From contig NC_059553.1 in the NCBI RefSeq assembly GCF_905220415.1, positions 2,504,501 through 2,568,500 of the forward strand: a stretch of DNA of 64,000 nucleotides. Reading direction: 5' to 3'. The position numbers were made by a program, and so were the translations under genes. This DNA is from Colias croceus (taxonomy: Eukaryota; Arthropoda; Insecta; Lepidoptera; Pieridae). This document shows positions 43,901 to 54,873 of this stretch, one piece after another. Every line of letters starts with the position of its first letter. Within the stretch, counting starts at the first letter, position 1. The notes under the pieces were generated by a model. That model saw only the letters and a list, made by a program, of their open reading frames with translations, was not told where the DNA came from and made no database searches.

Positions 43901-46900
43901 AAATTCTTTGTTATTGTACCGATTTCGTTCAAAATCGATATCTGAGGCTCCCTGGGATCGCAAAACAGGAAACTGGTACCAAAATTTTAAAAAGTCAGCG
44001 CCATTTTGAAATTCTTTGTTATTGTACCGATTTCGTTCAAAATCGATATCTGAGGATCCTTAGGATCACAAAACAGGAAACTGTTACCAAAATTGAAAAA
44101 AAGTCAACGCCATTTTGAAATTTTCTGTTATTGTACCGATTTCGTTCAAAATCGATATCTGAGGCTCCCTGGGATCGCAAAACAGGAAACTGGTACCAAA
44201 ATTTTAAAAAGTCAGCGCCATTTTGAAATTCTTTGTTATTGTACCGATTTCGTTCAAAATCGATATCTGAGGCTCCCTGGGATCGCAAAACAGGAAACTG
44301 GTACCAAAATTTTAAAAAGTCAGCGCCATTTTGAAATTCTTTGTTATTGTACCGATTTCGTTCAAAATCGATATCTGAGGATCCTTAGGATCACAAAACA
44401 GGAAACTGTTACCAAAATTGAAAAAAAGTCAACGCCATTTTGAAATTTTCTGTTATTGTACCGATTTCGTTCAAAATCGATATCTGAGGCCCCCTGGGAT
44501 CGCAAAACAGGAAAATGGTACCAAAATTTTTAAAAGTCAGCGCCATTTTGAAATTCTTTGTTATTGTACCGATTTCGTTCAAAATCAATATCTAAGGATC
44601 CCTAGGATCGCAAAACAGGTAACTGGTACCAATATTTAAAAAGCCAGCGCCATTTTGAAATTCGTTGTTATTGTACCGATTTCGCTCAAAATCGATATCT
44701 GAGACTCCCTGGGATCGCAAAACAGGAAACTGGTACCAAAACCACCTGGCGCCGAATTTTTTAAATTTCGGTACCATTTTCCTATTTTGTGATCCCAGGG
44801 AGTCTCAGATATCGATTTTGAACGAAATCGGTACAATAACAGAAAATTTCAAAATGACGTTATCTTTTTTTCAATTTTGGTAACAGTTTCCTGTTTTGTG
44901 ATCCTAAGGAGCCTCAGATATCGATTTTGAACGAAATCGGTACAATAACAAAGAATTTCAAAATGGCGCTGACTTTTTAAAATTTTGGTACCAGTTTCCT
45001 GTTTTGCGATCCCAGGGAGCCTCAGATATCGATTTTGAACGAAATCGGTACAATAACAGAAAATTTCAAAATGGCGTTGACTTTTTTTCAATTTTGGTAA
45101 CAGTTTCCTGTTTTGTGATCCTAAGGATCCTCAGATATCGATTTTGAACGAAATCGGTACAATAACAAAGAATTTCAAAATGGCGCTGACTTTTTCAAAT
45201 TTTTGTAACAGTTTCCTGTTTTGTGATCCTAAGGATCCTCAGATATCGATTTTGAACGAAATCGGTCAATTAACAAAGAATTTCAAAATGGCGCCGAATT
45301 TGGGTTAAATTTAAAAATGATGCAGGCGAAGCTGCCGGCAAACCTGTAGTATTTTTATAAGTCGACACTATATTATTACATTAATTAATAAAACATATTT
45401 TGTAAATGCACCTGCAGGTCACTCCATCAAGTCCGGAGGTAAGGTCTCAACATAACTAACAAAATGAGCCCAAACTCGGCACACCTAGCTCTAACCATCT
45501 TTTAGTTCCAGTAGCAGTCTTCGAAGTACACCTGCAGGTCAATCCATCAAGTCCGGAGGTAAGGTCTCAACATAACTAATAAAACGAGCCCAAACTCGGC
45601 ACACCTAGCTCTACTCGTCTTTTAGTTCCAGTAGCAGTCTTCGAAGTACACCTGCAGGTCATTCCATCAAGTCCGGAGGTAAGGTCTCAACATTACTAAC
45701 AAAACGAGCCCAAACTCGGCACACCTAGCTCCACTCGTCTATGAGTTCCAGTACCAGTCTTCGAAGTACACTTCGGCAAGTACTTGTTTACCAAACAATC
45801 ACTGTCCAATGAAATTAGATAAATGGTATCTACTTTTGTGACCATTCAACGTTACAAACTTTACAAATCAAAGTAAAGTTAAAAAAAACATGGCAATAAA
45901 AATAAGCTCAATTATCAAGTCGTGTCAGTTTACTCATAATTTCGCCGCTTCGCGCATTTCGATGTGTGTGTGAGCCGTGCACGTGTAGTAGTAAGACTCA
46001 ATACCTAAAATTGATGCGCGTCAATTTGTAAATACGTCCTTAATATATAGAATAATTATCTTTATTTAATGTTTTTACACTCCAAAGCCTTTTATGGCAT
46101 TTTTTAAATATAAACAATTGATTATTTAAAGTTCTGAGTCGCAAATTAATTTCAGACAGAGAATTTTTTCTCTTTAATTTCTCTGTTAGTATTGTCTTTT
46201 GATTTTATGCAAGTATTATACATTGTCTCTCCGTGACCACGCTAGCAATGTGAAAAAAGTCGGGATAATAATAATATTGGATACATCGCGTTTTAAATCC
46301 GCTAAAATCTTTAATTACTATATTTCGCTGATATTTTTTTTTATTTAAATATGTAACATTTTGTATCAACAGCCAATGTGGAATAAGTAATAACCATAAA
46401 TGAATCGTCAATAAGATCTAATTCTAATCTTAAAAATCTATATTAACAATCAATAAATATTTATGGACACACTAAACTCACCATTATACCAATTGCTCAT
46501 ATCGCTCATAGACACAGCGGATATACTGTCCGATGTAGCGTGCACTACTATAGGCTTTAACGCATCTCCGGACATCGTCAATAGATTCTGACTCTCATGC
46601 TTTGACGTCACAGAGAAGTTTCCAGAATCCATGCTTAGAATGCGTGGCTGGTTTTTAATGTTTTCCGTCAGTTTTGCCTGTTTTTCGTCCACTGGTATCG
46701 GACTGAAGAGGTCGAAGGCTTGTGGTCGCTCTGTTTTGTCCGTGTTCGTGTCTGCTGTGAGATTTTCCTACAAAAAATAGTATATGTATAAATAAGCAGT
46801 TGAATTATCTTCTGATTTTTTTTGCAGATTACTAACATAAATTTTTGATAAATGTGTATTCTTATAAATTATTCCTTTTACTCCAATTGGCTTGAACCAC

Positions 46901-49710
46901 AATCAGAATAATAAAACTCAGTCTGTTTCATAAACATGAAGCTGTGCAAAATGCATATTTTTTTTATCGGTCAAGTCATTTTTAAGACACATCGTGACAT
47001 ACTATGTATCAATAACATAAATATGTAGAATAAAAAGCTATAACTTACCTTTAATTCCTTTAACCTGCTGATTTGTGCTGTTATTTGACAGTAATGCGCA
47101 TCTACTTTCAATTTCAATTCATCATCACAGTCTTTTGCAACATTTTGTAGTTTATCTGATATATCCTGTAGTGCTCTGAAATTTTAACAGTGTTTGATGT
47201 TTAGTTTTATAGCGTTCTAATGATAAGATTTAAAAGAATAGAAAAATTCGATCAAGTGGCGGGATTCGAAGGTTGCTTACAAACGCTGTAGAGAAAAAAG
47301 ATGGTGACAAGACACTAGTAATATCACAATAACTTACTGAGTTTGATTTTCCAACTGCGTAATAATATCTTGCAATGTTGTCGCTGGATTATTTGCTTTA
47401 TTGCCCGAAGCCTTACCCACTGTGGATGTAAAAATGGCGGGTTTCTCTTCTTTTTTCCTTTTTACGGACGCAGCACGGGCAACTTTGTCATTTCTCTTTT
47501 TACTACACTTCTTACTTGCCTTTTTCTTTCCAGTTTTTGTGCAAAAGAAAAACCGTCTCATACCCTTCATGAAACTCATGCATTCAGATGGTTTAATCTA
47601 GAAATATTTTTTTGTTATTATTCATGGCAAATTGTTGGTTTTATACTTGCAAGTTTATGTCGTAAATGTTGTAAAAAAAATTGGTGTAAAAATTTATTCA
47701 CAACGTTTATTTCCATACTAGTGGTCCGCCCCGAACTCGCCCATGTTTACGTTTTCTCTCCATAAAAACCATCCTCGTACTTCAATAAATATTATAAAAA
47801 AGGAATTAACAAAATTGGTTCAGCTGTTCTCGAGTTATGGGCATACCAACACGTTCGACGATTAATTCTTATTATATAAGATTTTGAAAATGGCATGATT
47901 AAAAAAATCTAAATAAATAAAAGTTTAATTAAAACAAAGCAAAATTAACTCACCTCTCCATCATTAACTTCAAAAACTAAATGAGTCTTTTTGTGTCCAG
48001 CAACATGGCTCAAATCCCTGTCATATAAATAGCATTTTTCACAGAAATATACATCAGTGCATTTAGCACACTTGAATTTAAGCACCTGAAAGAAAACACA
48101 ATCTCTGTTAAAAAAATTTAACACAAAAATATGTTTCATAATTTCTTTGAAACAATAAGTAAGAAATGCATTTAAAAAAATATAATATATCTCGTACATT
48201 TACTATATTGAGCAATATTTATAAGTCAGGGAAAGTAGAAGAACATTTTACCTTACATTTTATTTTATTAAATAATAAATACAAGACATCTTTCTTGTAT
48301 TGCTGAGTATGGATAGTCCTAATCAATTTAAATTATCTACAATAACAATATTAACCAAAATCTTACCTGTATAAGTGGCTGTACACACAGAACACAAGAA
48401 GCATTCGCCGTCGCACAATTCCTACTGGCTACGACCCTGTGTGCCACCGAGAGCCACCTAGTACTGGAACAATTGTTTACGCCCCAGTCGGCCACTGCAC
48501 GAGCACTTACACCCAGCATACCAGCGCTCTGGAATAGTAAAATTTAAACAAGACAGTGTAATATTAATAAATAGACGAACATGCTGCGTCACTCGCACGG
48601 TGTTCTGAAAAAAAATTGGCCATAGTAGTCATTTTGTAAATAAAAGTGTATACAACTAATAATATGATAAATTATTATTGGTTCAACTGCCAATTAATGT
48701 CCTCAATTATTGTTAAAATTACAGTAAAAAACAAAAATGAAACAGCACTAAGTCAATTTCACATACCTTATTAAAACATGAGTCAACGTCACTCTGAACT
48801 TGATCACCCGAGCATCCCAGGTACTTTGTCAAGGCCACAACATGTGACAGTAAAGCTGATAATCGTCTTGGAGAGACACAGCCATTGTGATCAGCACAGC
48901 AGTTGGCAAGTGCCAACCATTTGTCATTAACAGACTCCTCACTCAATAATATCAAGAGTGTTTTTGCTGCGAGTACTCTAATTTGCGTGTTTCTGTGTCT
49001 GCAAGTTAAAATTTTAATTTAGACACAAAATAAAGTTACCACATTAACAAGATAACCAATTCTTTAACAAGTTTACAAGTCTAGAATAGGTACAAACTTA
49101 CTCATCATAAACATTAAGTGTCAAATTAATAACCAAATCCACAGTCAAATCTACATCTCCAACAAAGAGACCTTCCTTTTCAGCCGCAAAGTATATATCA
49201 GCAAGAACAGCTTCCAACTCTGGGATATCCAACGATAGACTACTTTCAGACAAGCTCAACTGATGCCTAGCAAATACTCCAGAACTTATTCTTAGCGGTG
49301 GAACTGAAAATCCAAGAAAATAATAAATAAGTTGAACTTTTTAATTATGGTCTCATCAGTGAATACAGAAGGAAACTATTGAAAACGATTGATATTTGAT
49401 AAACTTTATTTTTAAAGAACACTTCAACATACCCTTCAGTTGTTTCTGTAACACAAATATTTTAAAAGCAATTTTGTATGCACTATATTTAATCCCATCA
49501 TGTTCTTCTAATAACTTTTCAATTGCGTTAAAGTTTGGATGATTAAAATCCTGTTTACCACTCTCTTCGCTGAAAAAAAAGTATATTATTATTTAAAATA
49601 GTAACTAGTTAAAGCGTCATTTATGCAAAATAGCGAAAGTTGCTTGCGTACTCTATGTAACACGGATATCCAGCTTCGTTTTCCGTCTTTCTCCAATTTA
49701 TTAAAGCCAT
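40912..49710 (-). CDS. dah: Dystrobrevin-like protein resembling discontinuous actin hexagon, 11 exons
   Basis: Minus-strand exons in order: 49710-49652, 49569-49433, 49303-49102, 48998-48767, 48528-48367, 48085-47954, 47597-47338, 47175-47049, 46767-46482, 42357-42166, 41033-40912. Phases agree and the total is 1911 nt (636 aa). Residues 1-210 match the EF-hand-like region of the dystrophin/dystrobrevin family (KYSAYKIAFKIFVLQKQLK). A ZZ zinc finger follows, with ligands C255, C258, C270, C273, C279, C282, H295 and H299. Then come a basic region (KKKASKKCSKKR) and coiled-coil segments. Drosophila dah, about 650 aa by memory, has this layout and acts in membrane and actin furrow formation in early embryos. 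The first donor (gtacgc) is weak, so an extra 5' exon is possible. The alternative name would be dystrotelin-like. Confidence 0.72.
41088..41217. repeat. Non-LTR retrotransposon 3' end with poly(A)-like tail
   Basis: 'gcctggcagaaatcactgca', then 'gataaggccgccctttgtg', then 'gcacaataaagtgttaaata' and an A/T-rich tail. This is the classical 3' end of an abundant Lepidopteran LINE, related to the fragment at 9570. Confidence 0.6.
41720..41770. repeat. 'gacacaataga' hairpin repeat, copy 2
   Basis: The same 25-nt hairpin (41740-41764) and flanks as at 40569-40620, about 1.15 kb away in the same orientation. Confidence 0.65.
42055..42126. repeat. 42-bp direct duplication
   Basis: 'tacataggtaagtattttta' recurs 42 bp later as 'tacataggtaaatattttta', each followed by 'acatttacc'. 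It is a local tandem duplication near the donor of dah exon 10. Confidence 0.7.
43082..45775. mobile_element. Foldback-like element: 2.7-kb inverted repeat with nested tandem arrays
   Basis: Outer arms: 120-bp tandem units beginning 'gacttgatggagtgacctgc' at about 43082, 43202, 43322 and 43442, mirrored on the right at about 45411, 45531 and 45651. Middle arms: a nearly single-copy segment ('tgtcgacttataaaaatact') at 43463-43557 and inverted at about 45296-45405. Inner arrays: 108-bp units ('gtcagcgccattttgaaatt'), about 11 left of the centre near 44750 and about 5 inverted to the right. The 108-bp period is a multiple of three, so repetitive 36-residue frames arise (CYCTDFVQNRYLR) that are not genes. 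The architecture fits foldback transposons; no transposase and no clear target duplication were seen. Confidence 0.85.
46215..46312. repeat. Short dispersed repeat, second copy of 3034-3137
   Basis: 'gtgaccacgctagcaatg' and 'cgcgttttaaatccgc' match the copy in hil intron 1 in the same orientation. The family is common in Lepidoptera; its class is unknown to me. Confidence 0.55.
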
Positions 49711-50476
49711 TATTACTTAATTATATATTCTCATTTTTTAATTTATCATAAAAAATAAAAGTCTTCTCCCAAATTCGTAAATTTAACCGTCTTTGTATTC
49801 AAAAAATTCAGGCAGTCCTTGAAATATGAAGTTTTGACAGCTAGGATTCCGACACAATGCACAGTTAAAAACTACAGATAATAAATAAGGAAGCCTGTTT
49901 CAACTGCTGCTAGGTATTCTGTCCAATACTATTTATTAAGCTATTTAATAATGTTGTAAGCAGCCGTAAACTAAGTACGAGTATAAAATATAATAACTCT
50001 TTATTGCATAGGTACCTACGTAACATTTTAATAATAAAAACGCACAAGTTACATTTTTTAAATTTATATTATATTTTTAAATGGGTTTTCGAATTTATTC
50101 AATTAAATATGTTTAATACTAAATTTAAAAAGTAATTAATTTTCATGTTAAAATTTTAACATAATATTTAATTTTAAATTAAATTTAAAGTTGTTTTCTA
50201 TAAATTATTCAAAATAAGAAAGGAGATGTGATAAGTCTGTTTTATATGCCAGAAGGAAATGAAGAAATTTTAGCACCCAATCACAGCTATAATGCTGGTG
50301 TTTACATTTTATATCTACCAATGACAATTCACTATTTTTGATTGAATTCGCGCTTCAATTTATGGGTGTAAAAGAGACGCCATTTTGCAAGCGTCACTTG
50401 GCGGCGTGTCTGGTTTCGGGGATTTCTATTGTTTTAGCTCAAGAAACGTAAAGATAGTTTGTTATTGTTATTAATA
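49711..50476. promoter_or_regulatory. Divergent promoter region of dah and SPS1
   Basis: 766 bp separate the two start codons, which point away from each other. Most of it is very AT-rich. The part next to SPS1 (about 50376-50440) is GC-richer, with 'gccattttgcaagcgtcact' and 'tggcggcgtgtctgg'. No TATA box is convincing. Shared regulation is possible but only inferred. Confidence 0.4.
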
Positions 50477-51685
50477 ATGTCGTATCAGACGAGTGTGGCA
50501 CAGGATTCGCTGGCTGCAGCCCAGTTGGAAATGACCGGTAACCCTAATGCCTTGGCGCTTCGTCGGCCATTCGACCCTGTGGCCCACGACTTGGAAGCCA
50601 GTTTTAGATTGACAAGATTTGCCGATTTAAAGGGAAGAAGCTGTAAAGTACCTCAAGATGTACTGTCCAAACTTGTCGAATCGTTACAGCAAGATTATTC
50701 TCAGCAGGACCAGGATCAATTTATGCATGTGGCGATCCCGCGCATCGGCATCGGCTTGGATTGTTCTGTTACACCGCTCCGACACGGGGGACTCTGTTTA
50801 GTGCAAACAACTGACTTTTTCTATCCTCTCGTGGATGATCCCTATATGATGGGAAAAATAGCGTGCGCAAATGTTTTGAGCGATTTGTATGCTATGGGAG
50901 TTACTGAATGTGACAATATGCTAATGCTATTGGGCGTATCGACTAAAATGACTGAAAAGGAGCGTGATGTTGTGATTCCATTAATTATGCGAGGTTTTAA
51001 GGATTCCGCTCTAGAAGCTGGTACATCAGTTACTGGAGGACAAACTGTTATTAACCCATGGTGCACAATCGGAGGGGTAGCGACAACTATCTGTCAACCT
51101 AATGAGTACATTGTACCGGACAATGCTGTTATGGGCGATGTTCTCGTTTTAACTAAACCGCTCGGTACGCAAGTGGCTGTGAATGCTCACCAATGGCTTG
51201 ACCAACCGGAGCGTTGGAATAGGATTAAATTGGTTGTGTCTGAAGAAGACGTAAGAAAAGCTTATCATCGTGCAATGGATTCTATGAGCAGACTGAATAG
51301 AATCGCAGCAAGACTGATGCATAAATACAATGCTCATGGCTCCACTGATGTCACTGGATTTGGCCTCCTGGGTCATGCGCAAAACCTTGCATCGCACCAA
51401 AAGAATGAAGTGTCATTCGTTATTCACAACTTACCAGTGATCGCTAAAATGGCAGCTGTTGCTAAAGCTTGCGGCAATATGTTCCAGTTGTTGCAAGGGC
51501 ACGCTCCTGAGACTTCTGGGGGACTGCTTATCTGCTTACCAAGAGAGCAAGCAGCAGCATATTGCAAAGACATTGAAAAGCAGGAAGGCTATCAAGCTTG
51601 GATCATTGGTATTGTCGAGAAAGGAAACCGTACGGCCCGAATCATTGACAAGCCCCGAGTGATTGAAGTACCTGCTAAGGATTAA
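50477..51685 (+). CDS. SPS1: Selenophosphate synthetase 1 (selenide, water dikinase-like), non-Sec form
   Basis: Single-exon frame of 402 aa from ATG 50477 to TAA 51683-51685. A longer frame opening with TTG at 50459 is not a normal start. The AIRS-family fold is intact: FADLKGRSCKVPQD at the active loop, GLDCSVTPL and QTTDFFYPLVDDPYMMGKIA for metal and ATP binding, AGTSVTGGQTVINPW and HGSTDVTGFGLLGHAQNLA further on. In SelD and SPS2 enzymes the loop carries Cys or Sec; here the position is Arg54 (AGA), as in insect SPS1, and the next residue is Ser55 rather than the usual Gly. SPS1 proteins do not make selenophosphate efficiently and act in redox and vitamin B6 balance. The poly(A) signal AATAAA is at 51991-51996. 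Drosophila calls this gene SelD/ptuf. Confidence 0.95.
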   Translation: MSYQTSVAQDSLAAAQLEMTGNPNALALRRPFDPVAHDLEASFRLTRFADLKGRSCKVPQDVLSKLVESLQQDYSQQDQDQFMHVAIPRIGIGLDCSVTPLRHGGLCLVQTTDFFYPLVDDPYMMGKIACANVLSDLYAMGVTECDNMLMLLGVSTKMTEKERDVVIPLIMRGFKDSALEAGTSVTGGQTVINPWCTIGGVATTICQPNEYIVPDNAVMGDVLVLTKPLGTQVAVNAHQWLDQPERWNRIKLVVSEEDVRKAYHRAMDSMSRLNRIAARLMHKYNAHGSTDVTGFGLLGHAQNLASHQKNEVSFVIHNLPVIAKMAAVAKACGNMFQLLQGHAPETSGGLLICLPREQAAAYCKDIEKQEGYQAWIIGIVEKGNRTARIIDKPRVIEVPAKD

Positions 51686-53207
51686 TATAAAAACTACATT
51701 GAGACAATGATTATAATTTTAAAGTGGATGTATCGTTTAATTAAAATTCTTTCAATTGGATATTACAATCAGCATTTTGGGTTTACTTTTGGTATATCTA
51801 GTTATTTAGATATGAACATATTATGTGACTTAAGAAATGCTTTTAGTAAATTCTGTTTAGTGACTTGGCGTTTTAGATTTTTAAGTGAAATTACTATTAT
51901 TAAAATAAGAGGATTCCATTACATAGGTACCCATAAAGTTTTGTAAATTGTTTGCAGATCTGCAAATTGTGGAATAAGTATAATGATTAGAATAAAGTTA
52001 TTTTGATTCTAAGGTGTTGTTTTATTTCTAGATTGTTAAGACCTTCCTTTCCTATAACTACCTTTCTTTCCTATAAAATTTTTCATCATTAATAATATTG
52101 CAATGATCCAAATTATCATTGATATTATTTTTACACAAAAGCCAGTATTAATTAACTCAGTATGTAATTTATAAAATTTTGCTTTAAAAACATTTGCTAA
52201 GATTAATATACTGTTTATAGTATACATACTACTGTTTTCAATAATTTTCGTATTCTGGTTTGTAAAGCTCATTCTTCCGAAATCTAATTGGCAATTTTTC
52301 ATGACAAACTGACACATGTTCATCTAACACCAAACTACTTTACATTATAAATAATAGCAAAAAAAGTAAGCAGAATGCTTAAGAGTGCAGGTCACAGTTT
52401 TTAATAGAACTGGTGTATTATATAGGTGATTTTCATCACAATGTACAACTCAATATTCCACTGTGCTTAATTTTGGGCAAAAAGCTGCCAATTATGTACC
52501 CTGACATGGAAATAATAAAACAACCATGTTTTATATTAAATATATTCCAGTATGTAATCAGTGAGATTAACAGATAAAGCAGGTAATGTGGAGTCTGTAT
52601 TACAATATAATTCAGTACTGTCCGTAAATTTAACTTAAATTAGTCAACTAGCAACACTAACATTACAAGAAATTGACAAAATTATTTAGTGCTAAACTAA
52701 TTTCGGCTTAATGTTCTATTTAAACTAAAAAGACAATTTTGAGCTCTGAATCTGGAATAACTGGAAGTTAAAATTGTGTCAACATTTGATAATTTGCAAT
52801 GTCAAATATTTATTATAGGCAAATATTGTACTAGCATAGAAACTCTATGTCAATAAAAGTTGATACTGCTGAAGTAATTGAACACTTGAGTGGTTTTCTA
52901 GTTGCATAACTTGTTCTAGAACTATTAAACACCACAATCAATGAGGAATGAATAGAAATCATTTTGTAATTGTTCATAAACCGCAACACATATATTTTAA
53001 TACTAATTATTTTATAAAAGCAAAGTCATACAATATATTTTGTACTAATGGCACTGTTTCCCAAAATACAAAAAACCAATGTGTTTTGAGTATCAAAGTA
53101 TAATTTGACCTAATATTGTGATATAAAAATATGTATACAAAATGGGCATACACTTTAAGAGTGGCGTGTGGAAAACACAAATAGTAAACTACAGTTCCAT
53201 AACAGTT
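51686..53207. other. SPS1 3' UTR and intergenic DNA before DDA1
   Basis: The SPS1 3' UTR probably ends soon after AATAAA at 51991. The rest is AT-rich, with no exon seen. A minus-strand AATAAA (plus tttatt, 52809-52814) is one candidate poly(A) signal for DDA1, which transcribes toward SPS1. Confidence 0.45.
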
Positions 53208-54080
53208 TCAGTTTAGCGGAGAATTTAGCCGTGGTCTCTTGCGCGCGGTCCTCTCGTCACCATTTTGTTCAATGTTACTTTGATCCCTTTTCTTTGGAGA
53301 CGTGTTGTTGTTCTGAAAATAAAGGTTACAATTTCATTAATTTATAGACATGAACTGTTATCAATTTTATTAGACATTTTATTATTACCATGTTTTATCT
53401 TTAGATTGTGGTCATAGCTTTTTATCGTACTTTGTAAAAGCTTGTAGTTAAACCTAGCATTATTTGTTAATAAATGGAAGCACCTTAATACGCATCTCCT
53501 TACAAAATATGACCAATGACCATGCTAGTTCAATAGGTTATGTTTGTATTAAACATTATTAATTTTGTTATTATTGTATAAATGATATTAAAAGCTCATT
53601 TTAATGCTAACCTTGTTTCCTACTAAATGTATGAATACACACATTACTCATTATCACTGTGTATAACCTCCCTTATTTTGTATTCATATAATTTCAACTA
53701 CATAAACTTACCTGAACTTTAGAATGATTTTCATTTATTGAAAAGTATTCAGTAATTACCTTTTTCTCCCATTGCTGATGTAGATATCTTAATAATATGT
53801 TTGTTTTTTCTGTTACAATTACTGAAATCAGAAAAGTTTCAATGAATCTTTTTGAGTGTTATTATATAGAAATTTTTAAATCAATGATTCATAAAACTAC
53901 TTCATGAACAGTTTAATATCGATACGAATCAAATACGTTTACTCAACTTTGTTCAGAAGGTATATCTTTTGTAGGTAGGTATATTGAAGGCCTCTTTGAA
54001 CAGTTTCTAATACCGTGGTCCGTATTGAATAGCGTAAAGTTATGCTCGTCGTAGGACGGTAGGTCTTTTAGGAATTCCAT
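53208..54080 (-). CDS. DDA1: DET1- and DDB1-associated protein 1, three exons
   Basis: Minus-strand exons 54080-53948, 53821-53712 and 53312-53208 join in phase to 348 nt (115 aa). The N-terminus MEFLKDLPSYDEHNF, the segment RPSIYLPTKDIPSEQ and the helix IVTEKTNILLRYLHQQWEKK are close to vertebrate DDA1 (about 102 aa). DDA1 is a small core subunit of DDB1-CUL4 (CRL4) ubiquitin ligases, where it binds DDB1 and modulates substrate receptors, including DET1-COP1. The C-terminus is less conserved and basic (SPKKRDQ, ARKRPRLN), a likely nuclear localisation signal. An AG just before the first ATG (tttacag) leaves open a further 5' exon. Confidence 0.9.
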
Positions 54081-54873
54081 CACCGACTGTAAAGTAAGTA
54101 ACTTGTTAAGAACATGGTGCGCAACACAATCGTATGATTTTAAGTTATCTCTTATTCATACCATTTCGAACCTATTTTGTGAATTGTCTAGATATGTTTA
54201 TGAGTGAATTAAGAATTGCAAAAGCAATTGCAACGTTATATCAGTCGAAAAATATAAAAAATTCACAGCACTTCCAGATCGAAACAACCCAGGTGAGAAT
54301 GACAACTTATTGACATTTCCATATTTTACAGACTATAAACTATAGGGAAGGTGTATAGATTCACAAAAAGCACAGTTCAACACAAATTGTGTTTCTTTAA
54401 AGTTTATGCCCCAACAAAATTAACTAAATTTTATTGTAATCAGTTGTTATATGCAACTTTACAGAAATACGTCGAATTACGCGTGGTAGGAATAAGAAAA
54501 AGATGGCGCGTAACGGAAAAATGTCACGCGTAACGAAAAAATGTTACACTAAATTTTTTTCCAACCCCGATAAAGAAGTTTCACTTCAAAAATATTTATT
54601 TCATTTTGTTGGAACGATCTAAATACATTCATACCATTTCGAACCTATTTAATACAAAGGAAGGAAAAACATTATGTGGTTATTTTGTGATAAAATTATG
54701 ACTTGATTTAAAAGTCGCGTAGCCGATTATCTTAAAAAAGTCGGTTAAAAAAAAAGTTTAGAATTCGGCGGTAAAAATTTAAATTTTTTCTTCTTTGTTA
54801 TTCCAACAAAATATCAGTAACACTCAGTAACTAAATATTAAAAAGAATAAAATACGTAGGTAGTTAAATAAAT
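54081..54873. promoter_or_regulatory. Divergent intergenic region of DDA1 and the helical-repeat gene
   Basis: 793 bp between opposed start codons; it must hold both promoters. It also contains one arm of a repeat pair (54450-54591, inverted copy at 59360-59499) and two copies of 'cataccatttcgaacctatt' (about 54158 and 54633). Confidence 0.4.
54450..54591. repeat. Dispersed repeat, arm 1 of an inverted pair
   Basis: It contains 'ctttacagaaatacgtcgaa', 'agaaaaagatggcgcgtaac' and 'ccccgataaagaagtttcac'. The inverted copy is at 59360-59499, about 5 kb away, so the two flank half of the helical-repeat gene. This copy has an extra segment of about 20 bp. Parts of the phrase 'aaagaagtttcacttc' recur at about 56380 and 59509. 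Confidence 0.7.

Larger units (their letters stand above)
42358..46481 (-). other. Large dah intron carrying the foldback-like element
   Basis: A 4.1-kb intron, by far the largest of the gene, two thirds of which is the inverted-repeat element at 43082-45775. The remainder is AT-rich and includes a copy of the dispersed repeat also found at 3034 (46215-46312). Confidence 0.7.

Noticed and set aside
43604..45091. Repeated frames with a 36-residue period (CYCTDFVQNRYLR and antisense DIDFERNRYNN)
   Set aside because: The 108-bp tandem unit is a multiple of three, so stop-free frames repeat. Both strands are equally open, and similar frames read inward from both arms.
47343..47765. Plus-strand frame of 140 codons
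   Set aside because: It is the antisense of the Lys-rich dah exon (47597-47338); it gives a Phe/Leu-rich product with no family features.
50459..50476. TTG-started extension of SPS1
   Set aside because: The first ATG is at 50477; the extra residues are a Leu/Ile run encoded by AT-rich 5' UTR.
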